Positions 49,060-58,395 of a stretch of DNA of 64,000 bases are shown here, one piece after another. Under the pieces are notes generated by a model, which saw nothing but the letters and a program-made list of their open reading frames with translations, had not been told where the DNA came from and made no database searches. The DNA comes from Cardinalis cardinalis (Eukaryota > Chordata > Aves > Passeriformes > Cardinalidae), in contig JACDOX010000018.1 in the NCBI GenBank assembly GCA_014549065.1, positions 486,957 through 550,956 on the forward strand, read 5' to 3'. Position 1 is the first letter of the stretch. Every line of letters begins with the position of its first letter. The translations under genes and the position numbers were made by a program.

Positions 49060-49148
49060 GCACAACATCTCTGTGTTTGGTGGAGGGGGTTTGGAACTAG
49101 ATGATCTCTAAGATCCCTTCCAGCCCAGACCTTTCTATGATTCTATGA
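49060..49148 (+). mobile_element. Short CR1 3' tail, plus strand
   Basis: GGTTTGGAACTAGATGATCT, then AAGATCCCTTCCAGCCC, then TTCTATGATTCTATGATT. This is the classic last stretch of a CR1 with two exact octamer units. It is far better preserved than the older CR1 ending about 150 bp upstream, so it is a separate and younger insertion truncated to under 100 bp. Its tail merges with the left arm of the inverted repeat that begins at 49141. Confidence 0.9.
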
Positions 49149-49947
49149 TTTTGAAGACAAATTCCTTTATTGGAATAAATGTTATTGATGCAATGTTATC
49201 TTCCTGGTCTGGAGAATACTGAATCAGTTGTTCTGAAAGATGTGAATATCCTTCCCTTTTATGTACCTCCTTGGACTCCACTGCTGCTCACAATAGAGTA
49301 GGGTGTGATTTGTCTCTCCTGGCTGAAATCACATAATGTCAAGAGTGGGATTCAGTTAAGTGTAATGCCNGACAAGTTCTCTGTACTGTAAATGAGCAAT
49401 TTTAAATGCCTAAATTTAGGAAATTGAAGTCAGAATATATTCATCTACAGGCTAGTTAATTAATCCTGGAGAGTTTCTGGAGTGATCTGGCTGTCCAAGT
49501 GTGCATGCCTACTTGAAGGTGAGCTGGCTAGCTCCCCATAGTGTTCTGAATGGATTGACTTAGGTTTCAGTGGACCCTAAAAGTATCCTGGGCAATTAGT
49601 TCAGGCACAGGCATTTGTGTGGGATATCTGAGGCACAGTGTGTCTGTCTTATTTTGGATTTTTACTGTAAGAAAAATTGAATTGGGCTAATTCAGATGTC
49701 TAGGCATAGTTTTTCATGCTCTGTGTTGTGTCTACAGAAGGATGCTGGTCTCAGTATTTCTATCAGTCCGTCAACAGGCACCTATGTTCAGGCAACAGAA
49801 CTGCAATTTTCTAAAAGTGCCCAATTCCATTCATTGATTATAATCAGGATTTTCTGAGTAGAAAATTCCAATTCTTTAGACCAGGAAGATAACATTGCAT
49901 CAATAACATCTGATTCAATAGAAGAATTTGTCTTCAAAATCATAGAA
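49141..49947. repeat. 807-bp segment bounded by 77-bp inverted repeats
   Basis: The left arm (49141-49217) and the reverse complement of the right arm (49871-49947) agree at 69 of 77 positions by my alignment, with no gaps. An exact 24-base block lies at the outer end and an exact 29-base block toward the inner end; six of the eight differences are clustered between them. Similarity stops abruptly at the inner edge. The 653-bp interior shows no open frame of note and no CR1. I see no convincing target-site duplication. It could be a nonautonomous DNA transposon with long terminal inverted repeats, a foldback element, or a local inverted duplication. Which one is unresolved. Confidence 0.8.
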
Positions 49948-52900
49948 AAAGTAGAAAAAGTAGAAATCTTACTCTGATAAATTTATTTACACTAACATAT
50001 GTGAAGTTAGACAAAATGAACCCTCTCTACTGTGTTTACACTGGCAATATAAACAAGGCTTTCATGGCTAAGTAAATGATTAGGAAGCAGGAGAAGACGA
50101 AAACTTTTTGAGAAATGACAAAGAAATGAAAGGGAGGCATATAAGACCAAAAAAGAAGGAGAGAAGTTGGAAAATTAGGGAAGAAAATAAAAAGGCTAGA
50201 AATGTAGTTGTCATCCAGAGGAATTTTTCTTCTTGTTGCTTTTTACTAAGATTAATAACACTGTAATAAACAAATAAATGTTGAAAATAACATAATTGTA
50301 GCCGCAAATAAAATGTTTTATCCTAACTTCAGCATCAATACAAATAGCATACAAAGCATATCTGTTTCAAAGCTCAGGTGCCTAACATAAAAATGGAATT
50401 AACCTCCCTCTCTCTCTCAAATGAGTTTGACATCCCAGGTTTAAGAGGAATAGTGTGGCTTTGAAGGTAGAGTTCTCAATAGGCATGGTGCAGAGCATTA
50501 GTCAATAGAGAAACACATCTTTCTCAGTATCACTCACAGGTGCATCCAACCTGCTTGAGCATCATGTGGTAGTGTGTGCTATGTTTTCCAATTTGCTTCA
50601 AAGCTGAAGAGTTTGGGATTTTCTTTCTTTAATTTCTGAGACTACCTTAACTCTTTAACCTTTGCCACCATCAGCTTACTTCTTACCAGAATGAGTCTGT
50701 AACTGAATCACACATATGTAATGAAAGTCCCATTTTAAAACTTAAAAACTTACTGCAGTGATGAAAATACTTTATTTATATAAGAATCTGTAGGACTAAA
50801 TGTTTTCACTTATATAGTGTATGAACATTAACTAATAATTATGTTCAGCAGAAAATTGTCAGTCTTTCACAATAATAGTACAAATAATACAAGAGCTATG
50901 AAAGAATAGCAAGCAAAGCAATGATTTTGAAATTACAGCATAGAGTTATAAGTTAAAATACGTGTCATTACAATCTTTGTATACTAAGGTATCACTGAAA
51001 ATTAGTCATTTTGCATGTTAAAAAGAAAGAGTTGCAGCAGAGATTAGATGGGAATAAAATATTAGATTACTCATTAATTTGGCAGGCATAGAATGTATAT
51101 CAAAGGATGGCTATGAGGACAGTATAGAAACTCAGTCAATGGTCAGAGGTGAGCTTATGAAATATGCCAGGTCACCAGAATTTCCCAGATGCCCATTTCA
51201 GCTTTCCTCAGCACTGACCAGGAGGATTAAGCATCCCTTGACTAAAAATAAATAAATAAAAATAAAGCAAACATATTGAATTTACCTTCCCTCTTTCATC
51301 TCTCTGAAGTGACTGCCAAGAAGTAGCATGGCACCAACAAAGCAACACTACTGGTAGTTCCTGTAATGTAACATTTTACATTGAGAACCAATTTGGAGCT
51401 GCCAAAATTATTTTACATGCCACAACAGCTGTAGTATGGCAGAGTAATAACAATGGCTTTCAGCCAATCAACTCACCTGTGTTTCAGCTGTATGTGTGCA
51501 GATTAAAGTCTCTAAATTCAGGCACCACGTAAAATGTTCTGTGTGCTAAGGTATACTCATCTGCTTGGCAGCTGTTTCCTCACCTAGGAAGCAATTCCCA
51601 CCCATCATGAGCTCCTACCATGCACACATCTTCTACTCTGTTTGGAACCAACAGTGTTTACAGATCATACCTCAGTTTTTAGAGTGAACTGTGTTCTCCA
51701 GTTCTAGAAGATCTCAGAGAAAATCCTATTGGAAGAGATTTTCTTCCACAAAGGATGTTTTATTGAAGTGGCAAAAAGCCAGCTCAGCATACCAGTGAAT
51801 CTATTCAGTATTTTTTAGTTTGTGATTAAGTGGGTATCTGGCTTCAAATGAAGAACTACCTGGAATCTTTTGTATGAAGGATTGACAAGAAGTTCACAAA
51901 ACATTTTCCTGCAAGAGTCTGCTTTCTGAAGAAAATCAGTCAGTAACATTTAAAATTTGTTGTGATATTAGTTGGTTTCATTGTTTGGAGAGAGATTGTT
52001 ATCATCTATGACGTCAATCTGATGTCAGACTGCCCTGCTGTTCCAGACCTGCTAAAGATAATTAGTGTTCATTACATCTTGCAATAACCTATAAATGAAA
52101 AATACATAGAAATGTAGTAGATTCTAAAGAACTTTTGCAAGACCTTTACTTATTTACCTTTACTTAATTATGTCTTTAATTGCAGAAGAGAGACCCAAAG
52201 TCCAATGTGCACCTGTACATTTTAAACATTTGAATTTATAAATAATATCTGACAGGATCACAGCAAAAGTGGTCCAGATGCAGGTACATTTAGGCAGTAG
52301 ATTTACTGAAAGACTTAGAGCCACTGACTGGCAGACCTAGTTTGGGCTGCAATATTTTCCACATTTGAAAGGAGCAGAATCTGTGTGCCACCTTTACTCC
52401 CTTCATTTAAACTGTTTATCACTTGTTTACAACACCTTAAGTTCACAATTCATGCACAGTATTCCATATCTCAAAGTGTAGAAGCAAGGTTACTGACAAC
52501 ACAGGATTGATCCATAGAAAACCTTAGAGGCTTGATAAGCTTTTCAAGACACTTTGTTGTGGCAGTTGAATAAACTGAACTGAAAATTCTTCTTTTTTTT
52601 TAAGTTTTTTCCTTCTTTCCAACTACACAGCAGACAAGATCACAAAAATACAATGTCAAAATAAACACACGTCTACAGGGGTGACAGCCTCCAAAAGAGA
52701 CTGTGACCGAAGTAGCATGGAAGTATAATTATACTTTTGTTTTTGTGGAGGGTGGTCTTTTTGCAGGTCAGGGCTGAGGTTCCTGGCTCTGTTGGGGAAG
52801 TAAATCATGCTTAGGTAGCCACTTTATCTTAACTTGGGAATGTCAGAAAATGCAGTCATCTGAAACAAAAATAATTTATTTTATTTTATTTTTACTTGTT

Positions 52901-54153
52901 CTTCATCCTTCAAGAGAAATAGAGGAAGATAGGTAGAAGAGGGATGTAAAGGTACACATTTTCTGAATGTTTATCCCACCTCCACCTGTACATCCCCATA
53001 CACGAATGTCAGATTACACCTTGGAAGCACAGATAACACAGAGGGCTGTATCCAAGCATAAGCCGTGGCTGTGGCTGACTGTCAACTCAGTCAAGCCTCT
53101 TCCAAAAATAAATCACAAAGGAGAACTTCCCACAGTTTCTTCTCTTTGGCCATTCTGCTGTCTGGTTGTTTTTCTTTCATGAGCCTCCTTTGGGGGGCTC
53201 ACATTACAGGTAGCATCAGCTGAAAGCCACGCACACTGTGAAGGGAGAGGATCATGGCTGTGGGTTGGGTAATTTTGTGGGAGCCCAAGGGCCTCACTAT
53301 CCCTGTCCTGACCCTGTCCTGATAGTGCCATCTACAAGCACTCTGACATGAACCATGTAATGGAACTTGTCAGCCACTCTGCCCTTGCACCATGTAGCGG
53401 CAGGAGAGAATTGTAAACCACAAAGGTTTATTACTCAGACTGAGTCAAAATAGAGTCAAAATCCTGTCTGACAGGAAAGGTTTACCCCCTTGAGAGATGC
53501 AAGTACAGTCCTGCTGTTGTCAGACCTTGTTAGGACCCAAATGGAGCACAGAGCTGTGCTGAGTGGGCGCATTGCTTTGGAGGTACAGCACTGTGTCTAC
53601 AGCATTGAGAAGGTACCTTCTTCATCTCCACTCTCTGTCCAGCTCAGGATAAATAGAATATATTGCTGTGTTTTCCAAAGTTGCTTCTGAGCTTTTTGGC
53701 GGTGTTGGTAAATTGTGATAACACAAGGATTAAGAGGTGGTCTGGGGCTGGAGTCAAATTGCCTCTGCCATAACAAGGAGAATGGAAGAGGAAAAAGAAT
53801 TATATGAATGGAAGGGGATGAGAGGGACTGGTGAGCCATGAAAATTTGGGTCTGCTGCTTCTACTGCTTATGCTAGTCCAATCCATACTTCCCTCCACAG
53901 TGACNACAGCCTGATTCTGCTATCTGTAGTGGCCATGGGACCATTCCATAGCCGTGATAATATCCAGTACCTTGACTGAAATAAAATATATCCAGATTCA
54001 GGATCCAGGAAAGAGGAAGAACAGAATATTTCCCTCTGTCCCTGAAATGAAGTGGAAATGTAAAAAACCAAACAGAAAACAAGGATTCCTCTTCCTTTTA
54101 GCATAATCTGTATTTACTAAGCAAACTGTGTTCCCTAACCGATAAGGGAGTAT
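49948..54153. other. Unique AT-rich noncoding sequence
   Basis: No gene or transposon recognised. It holds A/G-rich sequence near 50086-50170, an (AAAT)n-like tract near 51245-51265, and an exact CRE motif at 52009. Open frames are 80 codons or fewer and mutually overlapping around 53.5-54.1 kb. Confidence 0.55.
52009..52016. promoter_or_regulatory. Exact CRE palindrome TGACGTCA
   Basis: The palindromic cAMP response element, the CREB/ATF binding site, occurs in full. Its central CG is notable in CpG-poor DNA because methylated CpGs are lost over time. A GATA-type word (TTATC) lies close by. One eight-base motif is only a hint. Confidence 0.3.
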
Positions 54154-54527
54154 AATCATAGAATATTCTGAGTGGGAAGGGAACCACAAGGATAATTGAG
54201 TCTAGCCCTTGGCCCTGCACAGACCCATCCTCAAGAGTCACACCCTGTGCCTGAGACCATTGTCCAAACACTAGAATTCCGTCAGGCTTGGTGCTGTGAC
54301 CACTTCCCTGGGGAGCCTGTTCCAGTGCCTAAACACCCTCTGGTGGAGAATATTTTCTTAATGTCCAACCAAAACCTCCCCTGACACAGCTTCATGCCAT
54401 TGCCNTGAGTCCTGTCACTCAGCAGAGAGAAGAGATCAGCATCTGCTCCTCCTCTTCCCCTCATGAGGATAATGTAGACTGCAAGGAGGTTTCCCCTCAG
54501 TCCCCTCCAGGCCAAACAGACCAAGTG
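54154..54527 (-). mobile_element. CR1 LINE, 3' portion, split by an LTR insertion
   Basis: The plus strand starts at the reversed tail (AATCATAGAATATTCTGAG). It follows CR1 order through GGGAGCCTGTTCCAGTGCC, TAATGTCCAACCAAAACC, GCCATTGCCNTGAGTCCTGT and CAGGCCAAACAGACCAAG. At that point CR1 similarity breaks off, and it resumes at about 55262 with TGACCTCAAACACTCCTCAT, the next part of the same CR1. The two pieces are therefore one CR1 copy interrupted by the 734 bp between them. Confidence 0.92.
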
Positions 54528-54645
54528 TATTGGAATAAAATCCCAATATTACCGGATGGAAAGTGCCTGGGCTCTTGTGGCCCTTGCTGCTTGGCCAGTG
54601 GCAGCAGCTGTGGTATTTCACCAGAGATACCTCTGGCTGGCTGGA
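54528..54645. other. 118-bp segment of unknown origin next to the LTR
   Basis: Lies between the CR1 break and the LTR end, and matches neither. It begins with a near-palindrome, TATTGG ... CCCAATA. If the insertion reads on the minus strand this segment follows the LTR. It would then be either 5' internal sequence after an LTR, although I see no TGG-initial primer binding site at the junction, or DNA picked up with the element. Its identity is unresolved. Confidence 0.5.
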
Positions 54646-55114
54646 TGTTGCAGCTAGGCACTGGAACGAGTCCAGGCTTGTAGGAACTCAGGATTACCTC
54701 TGGTGAAAGTCCTTAGGCTAGGTGAAGAGTAAAAAGGAGACGGATTCTGTGGATGGTTTAATCCAGGGTTTTATTCCAGGGTCACTGATCTCTGAATCTT
54801 GTAACAGCTCCACAGAATCCCGACCGCATGGTCTCAAGGTCCTTTTAAGCCCGGGGACAGGNAGAGGGAAGGGGACAGGTGAGGCACCAACCAGGTGGGA
54901 GGGGAAGGGTCTGAGGGGACAAGAGACACACAGACCAACCAATGGGCCCGGGGCTGAGGGGCATCTTTTGAACTTCTGCCAACCAAACGACGCCCTTGCT
55001 GGAATGTTAGGATTGACTGACAGCAACGGGACAAGGGGGAGGGGAAAGGAGCGGTTGGCACACCTGGGGGATGGCTGGGGTAGCTAAAGCAGGAAATTGC
55101 AACACACTGCAACA
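54646..55114 (-). mobile_element. Endogenous retrovirus LTR, 469 bp, minus strand
   Basis: Bounded by exact 8-bp terminal inverted repeats, TGTTGCAG on the left and CTGCAACA on the right in plus-strand view, giving the TG...CA ends of a retroviral LTR. A polypurine tract (TAGGGGGAGA on the minus strand) abuts the right end, which fixes transcription on the minus strand. In that direction there is a CCAAT box, inverted relative to transcription (54939-54943), a TATA-like TTAAAAGG (54841-54849), and an AATAAA polyadenylation signal (54770-54775). This order fits U3-R-U5. GC-rich U3 contrasts with surrounding DNA. The family is unnamed here; it is an avian ERV by context. Confidence 0.88.
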
Positions 55115-55261
55115 TCTCCCCCTAGTTTTGTTTAAAAAGAAGAGGACTGGGTTTGTGGCGCAGAGTGCTTGCCAAACCATGGTTGGTAAATCAGTTCCTC
55201 CTCTACAGGAGGGTCAGTGCTTTCCACTGAGGCTTCCATGTCATCCACTGGAGCACTGAGG
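55115..55261 (-). pseudogene. 3' end of retroviral interior with reading-frame remnant
   Basis: Directly upstream of the LTR on the minus strand. It carries the polypurine tract and, before that, a frame open for about 43 codons that ends in TAA at 55132-55134, some 10 bp from the tract. This is the position expected for the end of a retrovirus's last gene. The remnant is too short for me to tell pol, dUTPase or env apart. Everything further upstream in the provirus is missing, and the remnant abuts CR1 sequence at 55262. It encodes nothing functional. Confidence 0.7.
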
Positions 55262-55517
55262 GTGACCTCAAACACTCCTCATAAGGCTTCTCCTCTAGAC
55301 TCTTCACCATCTTTGCGTCCCTCTTTTGGATACTCTCTAATAGCTTTATGCCTTTTATGTTGTGGTACCCAAAACTGCCCCAACATTTGAGGTGAGGCCC
55401 AGAGCAGAGCAGGACAATCCCCTCCCTTGCCCAGCTGGCCATGCTGTGCCTGATGCCCTCCAGGACAGGGTTGGCCCTCCTGGCTGCCAGGGCACTGCTG
55501 GCTCATGTTCAACTTTC
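55262..55517 (-). mobile_element. CR1 LINE, continuation of the split copy
   Basis: Resumes the CR1 that breaks off at 54527: TGACCTCAAACACTCCTCAT, AGGCTTCTCCTCTAGACTCT, TCACCATCTTTGCGTCCCTC, CAGAGCAGAGCAGGACAATC, GCCAGCTGGCCATGCTGTGC and GGCCCTCCTGGCTGCCAGGG are consecutive blocks of the CR1 reverse transcriptase 3' region on the opposite strand. It ends near CTCATGTTCAACTTTCC. A 79-codon minus-strand frame (55203-55442) is CR1 coding residue joined to retroviral sequence by the insertion. Confidence 0.92.
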
Positions 55518-57599
55518 CGGCAAAACTATGTCAGATAAACCTGTCACAGGTACTTCAGGAGCTGCAGGTAAAAATAAACAAGTGAGGTGATTAAGCTTGC
55601 TTATTGAAAAATATACACTTATCAAAATACTGTTTATTTGAGTACACCAGCAAATAAAGGTGTACTGAAGAGAGCAGAAACCATAATACTCAGGAAGGAA
55701 AGCAATGATGAGGTGAAAAAGAGGGATAGAGTACATATTTGACACATCAAAATTCTCTACTGGTTTAAAAGTATAAAGCAATTTATTCAACTTATTAAAG
55801 TAAGAGTTTATAAAACACCCTTGGACTCTGGTTTGTACACTTATCAAATTCAAAACTTCACACATAAAATGACTAGAATTTGATTTCTCGTCTCATATAA
55901 AAAAGGTGATTTATATTTGAACTAACAATAAGTCTCAAGACCCACAACTATCTCTTACTGAGGTAGTTTTTCCTCCCTGGGGGAAGAGAAAAGCTATTGG
56001 AGCACACATAAAATTTAGGTGCTTTAAGGATTTCTCCAGGACTTCTATTAGATTTGCTATCAGAAGAGACAATAAAATGGGAATTTATGTTTTTTCCTTA
56101 ACAAATCTTATGCTTTCTGATATGGTATTTTGTCACTACAATTAGGGCTGTTCCTTGAAGTAGCAAACTGAAAAGTGGTGCCATGGTGTTTATTTTAGGT
56201 TTGAACATTTAAAGAATATGAGGAATGTTTGGAAAATAAAGTTCATATATGTTATTCACATATTTTTTTCTGACAGATTGCCTCTTCACAGAGGAAGGGT
56301 ATGGCTTGATCATGACTTACAAGAAGAGATACTGATTTAAGCTGCTTTCCTCAATAAAGATCGCAGCCATGTAGAAAATAAATTTATGGTTGCAGTAAGA
56401 GAAAGCAGAAGAAGCTGTACCTCTTCTAGGTAAGAACATCTTACTAATATGTCCCAAAAAGAACTGGCAACAAATTGCGATGTGTCATAATTTCTACTGC
56501 CAGTGCTGGGTCACTTCTACANTATGAAAATGTTCTGTAAAGCATCTTTGCTTTACAAAATAGTTTGTATAGGGTTTATCTCATCCATGCACTTCTTGCA
56601 TAAAGCCTGCTGTGATGCTAGGGATGCTTAAGGACTTAGCTGGATTCACTTACTCAGCAAGCTTTCATATATGACATCTGGCAAATTAGGGCTGGATACA
56701 GAAAACATGCTGGGGTACCCATGGCAAATGTGGCAAATCCTGAAGCACAGACTGCTGGCCTCAGCTGGAGCACAAGTGCAGAGGAGCCTCTTTTGGTTGT
56801 CCTTAAGAGAAATCGTTATGGATACAGGATTGCTTTTACTTTCATCCAATGACTGTCTGTATTAGTATATGGAATATATTAGCACTTCTAAAACAAAAAG
56901 CAGAACCTCAAAAAAAATTCTCTTAGCTATGGATACTCACTCTTAGGCTAGAAAATAAATTTCATGTTATTCTCTCATTCTCTGGCCCTATGATACTTTA
57001 CATTTAGGGCAATGAAGAAACACTTTATTACTCTTGTGTGTCTTGGTTAGTTGAGCTGTCTCCCAGGGAGCAAGAAATAGGTCTGAACAAAGTTTAGTCT
57101 TCTCCTACATCCTAACAGAAGTCCTATGCAGTGCTTTTCAGTGCTCTCTAACATATTTTATAACATGAATCCAATGTATGACCTGTGATTTTCTAGAGGC
57201 AGGAGGTCAACAGTCACATAAGATCTCTGCACCTCATTCCAGATAGACACAAGTCAGCAGTTAAACTCCAGGCAGAAATCCCATCCTGCCTTTTTTTTTT
57301 TTCAAGTGAGCATGAAAGAAACAATGTCCACTGACATTTCATTTCTCATACATGATTACTTGAATTGTAAATAGTAGTTTCTGTCACCCTGCTTCAGAGC
57401 CTAGTATCTTCAAGCTCAGAGTTTGGAGATAACATTGCCTCCTCACCCCATTACATTGCTATTTCTGTAAAACCCCATGAAGTCTAAGTCTCATATAAGC
57501 AACTTGGATATTGTATTTGGAAGATTTTGCAAACAATTTATTCTGAGTTTCTTCTCTTCCCTCCTTCTAAAGCCCCATCTAGAAAAATCTGTTTTTAAC
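55518..57599. other. Unique AT-rich noncoding sequence
   Basis: No gene or repeat recognised. The largest frame is 118 codons on the minus strand (55509-55865), starting at the CR1 edge, with hydrophobic runs and no domain. A T-rich run lies near 57291-57303. Confidence 0.55.
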
Positions 57600-58395
57600 G
57601 TGGAGACAATGAAGCAAGGGAAGAGGCTTGTGATCAATTAACCTTGAATAGAAACCAGGTGCTCATCAAGCCAATCTATCACTCCCCTCCTCAACAGGAN
57701 GAGGGGAGGAAATGCTACACAAAGCACATAGGTCGAGATAAGGACAGGGAGTTTGCTTATGAATTACTAACTTCCCAGACTCAACTCCACTCCCAGCTCT
57801 TCTACCACCTCACTCCTCTAAGTGGTGCAGAAGGCTGGAGAAGGAAATTGTGAACAATTCATAATATTTTGTGTCTGCTGCTCTTTCTTCCTCACGCTCT
57901 TCTCCTGCTCCAGCAGGAGATCCCTCTCATGGGAGACAGTCCTTCACCGACTCCTCCAACATGGATCATTCCTGTGGGCTGCAGTTCCTGAGGAGCTGCT
58001 ACACTGCAAGACCTTTCCACAGGGTGCAGTCCTTCAGGAACAGACTGCTGCAATGAGGGTTGCTCTTGGGGGTCACAGGTCCTGCCAGAAAAACTGCTCC
58101 TGCATGGGCTCCTCTCTGCAGCCTGCATCCTCCCTCGGGTCACGTCCATCTGCTCTGGCATGGGGCCCTCTGTAGCCTGCAGGATATCTGCTCTACAGGC
58201 TGCAAGAGAACCTCTCCTCCAGCACATGAAGGAGTCCTCCCTGTCCTTCTTTGCTGACCTTGGTGTCTGAGTTGTTTCTCTCACACTCAGTCCTCTCTCA
58301 CAGTTGCTGGGCAGCAGTTTTTACCCTGCTGTATATATGTAACCACAGAGCTGCTACCAGTGCTGCTGACAGGCCCAGTTTGGCCAGTGGCAGGA
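57600..58395 (-). mobile_element. Avian retroelement fragment, probably ERV-derived, minus strand
   Basis: GC-rich block of about 800 bp unlike its AT-rich flanks. I recognise its order of blocks from a common bird interspersed repeat. On the minus strand these are a CCACTGGCCAAACTGGGCCT region, a TATA-like ACATATATAC, ACACCAAGGTCAGCAAAGAA, then a long stretch with recurring GGAGCAG-like words. The last part has GGTCGAGATAAGGACAGGGA and CTCAACAGGA as seen on the plus strand. The recurring words sit roughly 39-56 bp apart over 57905-58215. The promoter-like part followed by leader-like repeats suggests an LTR/leader of an endogenous retrovirus. Family name unknown to me, and no gag, pol or env is visible. 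Confidence 0.65.

Noticed and set aside
54722..55087. 121-codon plus-strand open frame
   Set aside because: Lies antisense within the LTR; GC-rich LTR sequence is poor in stops.
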